Of a stretch of 64,000 nucleotides of DNA, positions 1 through 11,177 are shown one piece after another (position 1 is the first letter of the stretch; the number at the start of each line of letters is the position of its first letter). The DNA comes from Membranipora membranacea (lineage: Eukaryota > Bryozoa > Gymnolaemata > Cheilostomatida > Membraniporidae), in NCBI GenBank assembly GCA_914767715.1, contig OU612066.1, forward strand, positions 315,001-379,000, in the 5' to 3' direction. Below the pieces are notes generated by a model. The model was given only the letters and a program-made list of their open reading frames with translations, searched no databases and had not been told where the DNA came from. Made by a program: the position numbers and the translations under genes.

Positions 1-87
1 ATCTAGTACATTGGTAAGATTAATTAGGTGAGCCTTGTGTATATGTTAACTATTGTTAAGATTGTACACTGTCTATTTTACCTGCAG

Positions 88-2532
88 GTTCACCCAAAGA
101 GTCCATCATATAAGCGAGGATTAAAGCCAGGTGATATGGTCCTGGCTATCTGTAGAACTCCTGCAGCTAACCTCACACACGATCAGGCTAAGATGGAGAT
201 ACTCCGGGCTGGTAATGAGTTAGATTTTACGATACAAAGGTAAGGTACGCTCTCATTAGGCTACGTGTCCAGATGGTCACCTGTTCTTAAAGTCTTTTTT
301 TATTAACAATTTTGACCGTTGCACTTTAACAGCCCCCCCCCCCCCATCTCGATGGCTTGTGACCCACCCACTATCACCTACCGGCCCGGCAAATCTCTAG
401 TAGAAGTGGATAAAGTTCTTTTTACTGCATATTCGTTTGTGAAAACCAACATGAGGTCTCAGAATTTCTTATCCTAATCTGAAGAGCCGAACTGGAATCT
501 GGATAACGAGATTAGCATTAGACTGCCCTTTACTCATTTTGCTAATTTTGTCCCACTTGGTGTTAGGCTTTCATTCAAGCTCATACTAACATACATACAT
601 AACAGCCCACATATAGTCAATGATTTATAATCTTTGATATAGTAATATGAATTCCTTAATGATGAGTGTAATAAAACCTCGGCTCCTCGCTATCTATCAT
701 CTCTATCTTTTGTTTTGTGATCATGAACTGAAAAAAAACAGTAGCCTTAGGATTTTGTGAGAAATGCCAACAATCTCTTGGTTTTTGAAATATCACTTTG
801 TAGTCATGAGGTTGCTCACTCCCCACATAACTCCCCACATATCACAAGTGTGTCCACACATGGCCCCAAACCTCACTCATCTCTTAGGATCAGTGTCTAA
901 GAGACAGGATACCTCATTGTGGGGAAAGCAACTCCATACATAGAAGGCCAGTCACATCAGGGAGGTCACACTTAGGTCCTCCCTGCTTAGGTGACATGTA
1001 GGTTATTGATGCTCCAGCTGCGTTTTTACATATAAATACCGGTCGGTAGGGTCGGTTGGGTCGTGATGGTACTTTCTATAAGCCTGATGGTTTTTGGTTT
1101 AATTCGTTGTCACATATATACATGTACATACATAATATAGTGAAATGATATATGGATTTGCCACTGATGACTAAAAAACTAAAAGGTTCAAATGATAAAA
1201 AGTAATTGAAAATAAAAAAATAGCACAGATACAAACTAAAATAGAACGTTTATATAATGTGCCTCAGTAGAAGCAGGGAGGATAGAAGGTAGAGTTATGT
1301 GCTGTTTTGCTGCATAAACAGCTCACCTAATTAGTATTGCACAAGTTATCTATCAATTAAGTCTGAAGGTATATATTAGTCCGCTGGTATGCTCAGTTAT
1401 TGTCTGTTTATTTCCGACATTCACTCAAAGGGATTACATGCATCTCACAGATATATGAAATTTATTACACAAAACAATCTGGTTTGGTTTATAATTTACT
1501 GACCTGCATAGCATTAATAAAACATGGCATACGCTGCCTTGGTACAAACTCATTTTATGTTATGTAGTTCGCTCAATCTCTCCTCGACGGATGATTTATA
1601 TGTATTATATCTTCATTGGGATCTCAAGTCATTGTTTTTGTTTCTAACACGGTATGTGAACAGATAACCAAAAAATAAGACAATATTCAGACTGACCGGA
1701 GAATGATCTCTCCAGATCAACAATCTTTAGTTATGTCATTAGGGAGGGGAGTAGTAGAGCAGCAGCGATTCCTAGAGTCAAGATTGTTTATGCGAGATGC
1801 TTGATTTATATTTTAGAGGAGCTATCGACGTTAACCATCCAGCGTTTGGGATCACAGCACCTCAACCGGAGCAGCGCTCACAAGTAGAAGAGAGAAGCCA
1901 GTATAATCAGCCTAACCACCAGTCCCGACAAGTTTACTCTAGAACTTACGCTATCCTAGAGAACCAACTGGAAGAATCGGAAAGGGGAGGTGAGACCACC
2001 CAAGCAGTTCTTTATACGCGCCGACTTATCATTTACAGTTGCCTCTCATCTATATATTCCTATGACCCAAATAGCTGTCCTCTTATTCTGTATGTAATGA
2101 GACCATCATTTTATAGCGTGAATGATTCTTTTCTTGGACTCTCTGTGGCATCATGAATTAGTCAGTTCTACAATACAGGGTCTGGTTGGTGCCATTCAAT
2201 ATAACCGTCATATCTGTTTTATAGAGAAGGCCGGTTCGATTCCTTCATATATTTCATCAGCAAGTGAGACACCATATTACGGTTATTGCCCCATTTCCAC
2301 TTAAGTATCTCATTAGCTGAATAAAGTTATAGCTTATAGTATGTTAGGCACACCGTACTGTACATACTATATATACACTGTATAGGGCAAATATAATCAC
2401 TTACACCGGTGGGTTTTATTTTCATTTACAGGTGAGCAGCCAGCAGCCATTACTGATGTGAATTACGAAGACAGACCCGATTACATCAGAACTGAAGATC
2501 AGACAATCCAGAAAGCGTTCGGACAGAGATAG
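88..2532 (+). CDS. PDZ-LIM-family-like protein, 3' part (partial)
   Basis: Three exons join in phase: 88-239 (acceptor CTGCAG, donor GTAAGG), 1817-1989 (donor GTGAGA) and 2432-2532, ending in TAG. They give the last 141 residues; the 5' part lies before the window. Exon 1 encodes the second half of a PDZ domain, with the GLKPGDMVLAI strand, a THDQAK helix and the closing LDFTIQR strand. This is the spacing of the PDLIM/Zasp PDZ, which binds alpha-actinin-type partners at actin structures. The tail is polar and Gln/Glu-rich, with a SRTYAILENQLEESE stretch resembling the short helical motif after the PDZ in PDLIM proteins. No LIM domain follows, so this is a LIM-less isoform or relative. AATAAA at 3010-3015 is a possible polyadenylation signal. 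The PDZ call is firm; the PDLIM assignment is an inference from the PDZ type. Confidence 0.72.
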
Positions 2533-3286
2533 ATATGCTGCATTCACCAGCTCTCTATTATATCATACGCAACTTTATCTCTAGTGCAGACGTGACAGAC
2601 AGACGTGACAGACAGATATGTGAATACTTGTATGATCAGTTAGACATAGTGTGCCATGTATAACTACAGTATATGTTTTATGTGTGATTGATTATGGGAT
2701 GGCCTGTTAGTCTATCGGTGAGACCGTTCTCCTTGGTGAGACTCTGATATATTCTCATGTGAGCTGCAGTAGCTGGTTTGTACACCTGGTGCTCTCAGAC
2801 TGTGATTTCACACACAGTTATACATGTGAGACTGTAAATCCACAATTAAGTGCCACTCAAAATCAAAATTCAAAACAATCAAATTAGTTTTCTATTAGTA
2901 TACATAATACTTATTTTCTGAGTGTTGCTTTGCTTTGAAGACACAAACATAACAAGGAATGTAGAGTTTTAGGAGTTATCCACCCGTCTTATTTCTTATA
3001 TTAAACAAAAATAAACTACACAGCAAACCAAAATCAGTTTTGCTAAGCAGAGTTGAATCAGCTATTACAGTTAGTTACACATCATGTAAGCATATATTCA
3101 CCATGTTGTCAGATAAAAGGCACTCATATATAATATGTATATACATATTTTTATAATATACTAGCTGTTTTTGTTTATGCAGGACATTTGATCAATGAGC
3201 AGAGAATACACCCCTCCTGCAATTTACAGTAAAATTGACATATTTGAGCTAGAGTTAGGTTAAGTGGTTCCAGTGAGTGAAGAGGT
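2533..3286. other. Convergent 3' intergenic region
   Basis: Gene-free stretch between the stop codons of two convergent genes. It must hold both 3' UTRs. I see only AT-rich sequence and an AATAAA at 3010-3015 on the plus strand. No conserved coding frame is visible. Confidence 0.6.
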
Positions 3287-6200
3287 TCATAGATCTTTGA
3301 ATTTACGAAGCACTGCCTCAGGTAATTTAAATGGTAGCTCATATTCATATGGGATAGCACCTGCCATGTTAGATTCAAAGTATGAGAAGAGAGGAAACCA
3401 GTACCTCACCTTCCTGCCGTCGTATCTGAGTCTGTGGTGATTATCTGCTAATGTGTGATAGTACAGAAATAGCCTGTTAACAAATACAGAAAAAGCCTGT
3501 AAACAAATACAGAAATAGCCTGAATACTAAATATAAATATAGTTTCCCTCACCACATATCACAATCATCAAAATAAAAATAAAATATATTTTCATGATCA
3601 CGAATTGCTGCTTCAAGCAGAGCAGAATGTACCTATCATTTTTACTGTCTACATATGGTTCTATATCTAACAGTTACATGCAGTACCAGCAGGGAGGGTG
3701 GGATATATACCTCTCCCACCCTACCTGCTGGTACCAGGAGTGAGGGTGGTAGCAGGTAGTCTATTAGGAGTTGTCTAGTTTATATGAGAGGAGACACAAC
3801 TATTGTAGAGGGGATTTCCCATTTATCAGAAGCCAGAGGCAGATTGTAGTTAGTCAATAAGAGCTTATAAATAATCAAGACCTGGACCCCCATAGACAGT
3901 ATATATATTGTAGCTAATGCTTCTCTTTTACATACCTGGTACTAAGATAGAAGGCTATAAACACATCTATGGAGTAATGCTCGTGTCCGGCCATCACAAA
4001 AAATATACCAAACATGTTTGCGACCCAGCCTAGAGTCTTTAACACCTGGAAGTTATTAGAGCTATCTACAACACAAAGATTAAGTTATATATATTAGAGC
4101 TATCTACAACACAAAGATTAAGTGATATATATTAGAGCTATCTACAACACAAAGATTAAGTGATATATATTTATATATATATATTTAAAATAATGGACAC
4201 AATCAACACAGTGACAATAAAAGTGATCTTTTGTTTCTTGAAGTAAACACACTCAAGGTCAAGGTCAAGGTCTAGCTAGATAGATAGATAGATAACCATT
4301 TTATTTTTACCGATCAAAATAGTACATTGTGACATGGCTATCATAATAAGAGCGAGTATTACATAAAAAGCATAAACTAAAGATCGATATGTATTTAAAA
4401 TGTCTTTGACAAAGGAAGGAAGTTGATAAGAGCCTAGACTCTGATATGTGAGAAACTCTAGTATGATGAGTTGTATATGATATTTAGAGAGTGACTCACA
4501 TTCATCGATGAACAGATTGAGTACAGTGATGATGACTGTATGGCCACTGAACATATAGTCTCCACATATTCTGTTACCATTAATAGTCATACCTCCTGAT
4601 ACGGCTATATAAGCAACTCTACATATTCTCTCTATGGCAGTTGTGTGCACCTACAATATGAGTAAGAGCTCAGTAAGTCATATCTACATTACTTACATCA
4701 TCACAATCATATCTACATTACTTACACTCTACTTACACTCTTCTAACACTAGACTTACACATACTCACTCTACAGAGGGTAGCCATGTTTGTTTATCAAA
4801 GTTAATTCTCATACAAGCGATACAGATATATTATATCAGCTGTGTGAGAGTATTAGAAGTTATAAAGTGAGCTCAACTACAAAACTACAACTTATCAGCA
4901 GTGATAGCCTGCCGTGACAAGCTGGTCAAGACAGGCTACAGCCGTGTGTGGGTGTGTCACAAATCCACATTTAAATATTACATTATAAAGACAGGTGATA
5001 GTAACTTTACCTGTTACAACACTAACACAAGAAATAAAGCAGATATCAGTGAGGTTAGTTTGAGGGCTCTTAGAAGTGATAGACTGAGTATTATACAACT
5101 ATAACTATAAAAAATGAGTTTGTGTTGTCACAGTAAGCATATACATAGAGCCCATGTGATAGTTTGAGGGCATTAAGCTAAGGAGTGAGCGCAGTGAAAG
5201 TACAGTATAGAATAAATGGCGAGGAAAAGAAAGGAAGAAATATGTGCTGGTTATAAAGAAGCTCTCCAAACCCAGAACTCTGCCTATCTTTAAGGATTCC
5301 GGACACCTTGGAGGTTCAGGACATTGCAGGGGTAAAAAAATATGAAGAGAATGATGAAAAATAGCATTTTTTTGGATGTATCACCAGTTTCTGATTTGGC
5401 TATAAACTGAAAACCTGCTGAATACAGCACATTTTGAATTTAAATTGGAAGTTGCCCTCTCAGTCAAGAGCCAGCTCAGTCACGATTTAAGTCTGAGGGC
5501 CAACTTGATAACCATGAATGAGCTTGCCAGCTAACATGATGCTCTCACTAATAATATCAATGTTTGTAAAACAAACATCAGGTTGTGGTTAGGTAACTAT
5601 TCCAATTAATCCTACATCGAAGGACCCTATTCAATAGTAGCACGATCATCATTGTATACATCTTAGGTACATAGCCAGTTGCAAACTGGTGTTATTGTTG
5701 GTTAGCTAGAATGGAGATGCCCCCCCCCCCGCGGAATAACTAGAGGCAAAACCAGTTGAAGGAAACAATAGTGGGATGATCCAAAAGTTTTGATGTTTAC
5801 AGCTTTGGTATCGGCCACTGTCATGAGCACTGCAAAATGATCTGACGGACATCGCTTTATATTCTCATTTGCCTAGTAATATTTGCCCTTTGAAAAATCA
5901 CCCTTTACAATAATTGCTGTTTGCTATGTACTGTGATGTTGTAACAATAAATGATGTTATACCATTCAATGAATCACACTTGTGATGGTGAGCCCATAAT
6001 AACAACACGTAAAATACATCCGCTATATACACACGTAAAATACATAGCCATAGTCATCTATGTGAATTATAAACATTTAGATGGAGGTGTGTATTTGAGA
6101 ATTTAGGAAATGAGGCAACTGCTCATAAGGGATTTACTAGATGAGTTGTCTTCTCTAAGATCTGTGAGGGGAGTCAATATGAGTATATGAGAGTATCTGA

Positions 6201-9200
6201 GAAAAATTTTGCTCCCTCAATAACTCATTCCTTGAAATGGGGCCACAGTCTAATTTAGACCTTGCTAGTGTTCTCTTAGTTAGACTTAAGAGCTTCAAAA
6301 CGATACCAAAACCTCCAAGGTGTCCTGAGTCCTTTAATATCCAGAGCGCAAGTAATTGACTAAAAAGGGTCATGATGGAAAGAAAACACTTCTACCCGAG
6401 GATAACATACCTTAACATATGGAGATGGTAAATCTGATAATAAATATTAATGTTTTATGACCAATCACTGTTTGTTTTATTATAGCTATAATAATAGCTA
6501 TAATAATGTATGACGATATACAAGGGAGGATTACTAACACGTAAAGTTGATCATAACATGAGTTAGGGACACAAATCCCTGATCAAGGCATCAATGTTGT
6601 CGGGAACTTAGTAGGTGAGGTTTGATCTAGTTTACCTGCATTGTGAGCCCCTGGGGCTCAATGGGGAAAAACTTTAAACACAAAATTTGATCATACTTGC
6701 TCTGGATCAGCCATGCTTAACCTTGGCCTGACCCTTACCACAGAAACAAATCGACACACATTTTCTCATCTTGTTCAAAAATAAGAAATATAAAGGAAAT
6801 TCCGCAGTATTCTGCCATAGCTGATATTCCAGCTAGCACACATAGAAAAGTCCAATTGTTGTCTATCGTAGTAAATTGGGTGTATTCATAGGTAGGTAAA
6901 AAGGTAAACTTAGGCAAAGAAAACCTAAACTTGCCATAATAGGATGAATATACATTGACATTACTTATGCTTAAAATTATCAGGTGCTAAGGGGGTCTGT
7001 TGGGTTATTGGTAGGGATTATGAAGAGATTATACTGATACTACCATTTTCTCATTGGCAAATTTCTACATGTTATAATGTTAACAACTCATCAACATCTG
7101 AAACATGTGAGCTATCCTTCAGCACTATGGCCCGGCTCAAAACAAAGCTCTACGTCAAAATAGGCAAGGCTTGAAAACACAGCCTCGTAACATCGCATGT
7201 CCTAGTTTGGTTGCTAAGGAGCCCGGGGTTTACAATGTCATGTCGTCTCATCCAAAAATGTTGACAAAAAATTGCTCGCACAAAAACTTATCTCAGTATT
7301 TTATTCATTGACTATCCACCAAAATCACATTTTTCTTGACTCCCATGTGATCTTTTCAATCAATATCAAAATTTGTTGTCAGCCATTTACCGTCCTCCGC
7401 AATAAGTTCACTGAATTTTTCAATTCAGAGTATCAAACACAGAAGGGAGCAGATATGATCCCTAACCTTTTCTAGTTACTCAAAGATTCCTGTGGCCGAT
7501 TGCTTTTTTGTTTTCTTCCCAAATAGGGCTGGAATGCCGAAAAAACTGCCTCTATTTTCAAAAAGTTTTCTGTACCTCAAGTAAAATTTGCCCTCAAAGT
7601 GGTATGCTCCCCAACAAAAAGTGGCCAAACCCGAAAAAATTTTAAGCATGCATGATCTAGATAGTTGGTGTTTCATATCTGCATTGCGTTGCGTTGGTTG
7701 GTCAGTATTGACATTAGTTACTCACCTGTTTTACACATTTGAAGTATTTACAGGGTACAGGTAGAACAGTAATAAACATACACACAGCTCTCAGCAAGTA
7801 TAGTGTGCCGATAAGAGATCCAAATCTTCTCAATATAACCAGTCTAAAAACAAAATACATAAGGTCAGCGTATGTATATATACCAGGTCAGCGTATGTAT
7901 ATATATACACAAGTTCAGCGTATGTATATATATACACAAGGTCAGCGTATATATATATACACAAGGTCAGTGTATGCATATACACAAGGTCAGCGTATGT
8001 ATATACACAAGGTCAGCATATATATACACAAGACGGTTTTCTGAGCTCTTATTTATGCCTCAATTCGGAGTTGTCCTCTCTCCAGTTTGGTACTTTTAAC
8101 CCACGCCGCATAGGAAAAACCTGCTGAAAGAGGGTTATATTGAAAACCGCTAAGATTAGGATAAAAATGATTTTTGATTCAGAGTCTGCACCATTGAAAA
8201 CCCCGGGAGACAGGGTTTCCAAATCATTGGAGGCTTGAATGTTGATAAATCTTAATTTTAGTGACGAAACGCATGAAACATTCCGCCAAATTGTCCGCAA
8301 AACAGGCGGGAAATGCTATAATTGATTATCAAAATACTAAAATTATTTCCCAAACTATGTCCATCTGAGTTTTCAATGTTGCAAATTCTGAATCAAAAAT
8401 AATTTTTATCCTATTATAAGCGGTTTACAAGATAACCCTCTTTTCAGCACGTTTTTCCTATGCGGCGTGGGTTAAAAGTACCAGACTGGAGAGAGGACAA
8501 CTCGAAATTGAGGGCTAAATCGGAGCTCAGAAAACTGTCTATACCTATCTCTGCATGCTGACTAAGTTACCTGAGCTGAGGGTAAGTTACCTGTGTTTGT
8601 GTACGAAGCAGATTGTGAGAAACACACACATAAGTACCATAGATATATACTCTGAGGCTACCATAGCCCAGTCTATATACGGAACGTTATCCAGGAACAT
8701 ATCGGGAAGAGGGGGATAAGTCTCCATATCAGGCACCTTATCATTAACAAAGGTCATGATAAGAGCACAGATTATAAGAGAGAACGAGGCGTAGAGTAAC
8801 GCTACTAATGTCTTCAGTACCTGTAATAAACGATAACAGGATAGTCAGTTATAGACAATTTTATCTACACATTACTCTGATACTGAAGCTTACAGCTAGG
8901 TTATCTAACCCTGAAGTGGGAATACTACAGTTTAATACATGCCTTTTTATGACCTGATTAATGTCAGCATGAGTTCTACACTAAGATAAGAGGGTGTATA
9001 CAGTTTGGAGTTGTCTTCTTAATGTACTTAATTTATCTAGGCTGGTTATATTTAGCTGATAGTTACCTTTGTGTAGCTAGATTCAATTAATAATTTTAAA
9101 AGATAATCCCCGGAACTTATGCAAAGTCATCATTGCAAAAACACAGTACATTAGTTTAAATGGACAGCGTGACATAACATATCATTAAAATAATGATAAT

Positions 9201-11177
9201 CACCGACAATGTGACTGTACAGTACCTCTTGTTTTACGTATTTAGCAAACTTTCTCTCTTTCTGATTATCTGGATGATAAGTGCTGACTGTCTCGTATGA
9301 ATCTGTGGTAGCTCTGCGTCTGCTGCTCAGTCTGCCTCCGCCCCCGCCTCCGCCGTGTAAGACGTGAGGAGAAGGGGGAGGGGGAGGAGAGAGGTGAGCT
9401 GGTCTCAGTCTATCTATCTCACCATATAAACGCTTTATAACTCCCATCTTTCTTATCTCAACAGGAGATTCCCTGAAATATAATCATCCATCTGTTTATC
9501 TAGAGGCCCTAATAATGTTAAAATTTGTTACCAGAGCATCATCGGCTGGGACAGAGAAGATTACCGTAGTACCACACTTAGGAATATACGAATTATGAAC
9601 TAATCAACTAGGAGTAGCAAAGTGATCTCGTTATGTAAAACGTACCTAAGATCTCGTTCTGTGAGACGTACCTAAGATCTCGTTCTGTGAGACGTACCTA
9701 AGATCTCGTTCTGTAAGACGTACCTAAGATCCCGTTCTGTAAGACGTACCTAAGATCTCGTTCTGTAAGACGTACCTAAGATCTCGTTCTGTAAGACGTA
9801 CCTAAGATCTCGTTCTGTAAGACCTACCTAAGATGTCGTTCTGTGAGACGTACCCAAGATCTCGTTCTGTAAGACGTACCTAAGATCCCGTTCTGTAAGA
9901 CGTACCTAAGATCTCGTTCTGTAAGACGTACCTAAGATCCCATTCTGTAAGACGTACCTAAGATCTCGTTCTGTGAGACGTACCTAAGATCTCGTTCTGT
10001 AAGACGTACCTAAGATCCCGTTCTGTAAGAGGTACCTAAGATCTCGTTCTGTAAGACGTACCTAAGATCTCGTTCTGTAAGACGTACCTAAGATCTCGTT
10101 CTGTAAGACCTACCTAAGATGTCGTTCTGTGAGACGTACCTAAGATCCCGTTCTGTAAGACGTACCTAAGATCTCGTTCTGTAAGACGTACCTAAGATCT
10201 CGTTCTGTAAGACGTACCTAAGATCTCGTTCTGTAAGACCTACCTAAGATGTCGTTCTGTGAGACGTACCCAAGATCTCGTTCTGTAAGACGTACCTAAG
10301 ATCCCGTTCTGTAAGACGTACCTAAGATCTCGTTCTGTAAGACGTACCTAAGATCCCATTCTGTAAGACGTACCTAAGATCTCGTTCTGTGAGACGTACC
10401 TAAGATCTCGTTCTGCAAGACGTACCTAAGATCCCGTTCTGTAAGACGTACCTAAGATCTCGTTCTGTAAGACGTACCTTAGATCTCGTTCTGTAAGACG
10501 TACCTAAGATCTCGTTCTGTAAGACGTACCTAAGATCTCGTTCTGTAAGACGTACCTAAGATCTCGTTCTGTAAGACGTACCTAAGGTCTCGTTCTGTAA
10601 GACCTACCTAAGATGTCGTTCTGTGAGACGTACCTAAGATCCTGTTCTGTAAGACGTACCTAAGATCTCGTTCTGTAAGACCTACCTAAGATGTCGTTCT
10701 GTGAGACGTACCCAAGATCTCGTTCTGTAAGACGTACCTAAGATCCCGTTCTGTAAGACGTACCTAAGATCTCGTTCTGTAAGACGTACCTAAGATCCCA
10801 TTCTGTAAGACGTACCTAAGATCTCGTTCTGTAAGACGTACCTAAGATCTCGTTCTGTAAGACGTAAGAATGTATAACCATCCACTTCATTCTCCCTGAG
10901 CCTCTCTATACTATCAGAGTCATAGTTAGCCTGTGAGAGCCACAGAGCTATCTCATCTACAGTCCACTCATCATTAGGTGTACTGAGGTCAGATGAGTGG
11001 CCATCTGAAGTCTGTAATTATTACATTAATATCGGTCATTATTCCATATTAGCATTTAAACAGAACATTGAAGACAAGAAAGATGAATAAGTACAAAAGG
11101 GACCAATAACAGAAATTTTGTTGCCTATGACTGCTTTGTACTTTACAAAGGGATTAAAGTTTAATATTTACCTCCAT
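3287..11177 (-). CDS. SAMD8: Sphingomyelin synthase-related protein (SAMD8/SMSr), complete
   Basis: Eight coding exons, read on the minus strand: 11177-11172, 11011-10842, 9472-9226, 8820-8591, 7843-7726, 4650-4500, 4065-3936, 3473-3287. All phases agree and give 412 aa, close to the vertebrate protein (about 415). Residues 18-80 form a SAM domain split by intron 2. Hydrophobic helices follow from exon 4 on. The [10 protein letters not shown] loop, the D3 motif [10 protein letters not shown] (His294) and the D4 motif HEHYSID (His335, His337, Asp341) are the hallmark and catalytic residues of the family. HEHYSID rather than HDHYTVD, plus the SAM domain, marks SMSr. In animals SMSr is an ER enzyme making ceramide phosphoethanolamine and sensing ceramide. 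The start, ATG GAG in a tiny exon, is the only in-phase choice I found. Three of its exon edges carry tandem repeats copying the splice site, and a fourth (exon 4) has a short duplicated donor. Confidence 0.93.
3462..3522 (-). repeat. 23-bp tandem repeat over SAMD8 exon 8 acceptor
   Basis: About 2.7 copies of a 23-bp unit, starting at 3462, 3485 and 3508. On the gene strand each copy reads as an acceptor followed by the exon start: AACAG or TACAG or TTCAG, then GCT(A/T)TTTCTGTA. The copy at 3473/3474 is the real acceptor, because it continues the frame as LFLYYHTLA, matching the family. Confidence 0.9.
3683..3735. repeat. CAGGGAGGGTGGGA hairpin (MITE-like)
   Basis: An inverted repeat of about 20-bp arms: CAGCAGGGAGGGTGGGA on the left and TCCCACCCTACCTGCTG on the right, around a short AT loop. 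It lies in the last intron of SAMD8. The same core occurs in hairpins near 23545-23615, and a related CAGGGA hairpin at 48396-48423, suggesting a small dispersed family. Confidence 0.6.
4055..4168 (-). repeat. 38-bp tandem repeat over SAMD8 exon 7 acceptor
   Basis: Three copies of a 38-bp unit start at 4055, 4093 and 4131. Each copy carries, on the gene strand, a T-rich run ending TTGTGTTGTAG followed by ATAGCTCTAAT. The copy nearest the exon (exon start 4065) gives exactly the seven residues (Tyr308-Gln314) that the family has between the end of exon 6 and the VLKTLGW segment. A later AG at 4046/4045 would be off-phase with exon 6. Confidence 0.9.
6965..7665 (-). mobile_element. Diverged hAT-type non-autonomous copy
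   Basis: This intronic stretch of SAMD8 aligns by eye, in opposite orientation, with the hAT element at 25163-25978. Shared blocks include GAAACATGTGAGCTATCC, GTAGGGATTATGAAG, CATGT(C/A)CTAG(T/A)TTGGTTGC and GGCTGGAATGCC. Termini and target duplication are not clear, so the ends given are approximate. No transposase frame is visible. Confidence 0.7.
7862..8030. repeat. GGTCAGCGTATGTATATA tandem repeat
   Basis: About seven copies of a 21 to 26-bp unit (AAGGTCAGCGTATGTATATA with a variable TA run and CACAAG). It lies in intron 4 of SAMD8, between exon 5 and a foldback element. Confidence 0.85.
8031..8540. mobile_element. Foldback element, about 510 bp, 170-bp inverted arms
   Basis: The left arm (8031 to about 8201) and right arm (about 8360-8540) are inverted copies, roughly 85-90% alike by eye. 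They share AGAC(G/A)GTTTTCTGAGCTC at the outer end, then GAGTTGTCCTCTCTCCAGT, ACTTTTAACCCACGCCGCAT and TTTTTGATTCAGA. The 160-bp centre is unique. There is no coding capacity, so this is a non-autonomous foldback or MITE in intron 4 of SAMD8. I could not settle the target duplication. Confidence 0.75.
9622..10869 (-). repeat. 26-bp minisatellite, about 47 copies, made of the SAM-exon splice donor
   Basis: The unit on the gene strand is TACGTCTTACAGAACGAG followed by ATCTTAGG. It equals the last 21 bases of SAMD8 exon 2 (coding the end of LRLTERDLR), its donor G|GTACGT included, repeated head to tail for 1.2 kb. Variants (GTGAG for GTAAG, TCCC for TCTC, GACCTAC for GACGTAC on the plus strand) recur in blocks, so multi-unit segments were themselves duplicated. 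It fills most of the 1369-bp intron 2. Only the donor nearest the exon (10842/10841) keeps the SAM domain in frame with exon 3. Confidence 0.95.

Noticed and set aside
4276-4499. Extension of SAMD8 exon 6 with a hydrophobic frame ([14 protein letters not shown])
   Set aside because: It follows a consensus donor GTGAGT; joining exon 7 at 4065 restores the family sequence, so this is intron.
7739-8099. Two overlapping frames with YIYTQGQR repeats
   Set aside because: Translation of an intronic tandem repeat opposite a SAMD8 exon.
8049-8300. An 83-codon minus-strand frame
   Set aside because: It lies within the foldback element and has no protein similarity I recognise.
9622-10869. CRISPR-like array
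   Set aside because: Units are contiguous without spacers and the context is an intron of an animal gene; it is a minisatellite.
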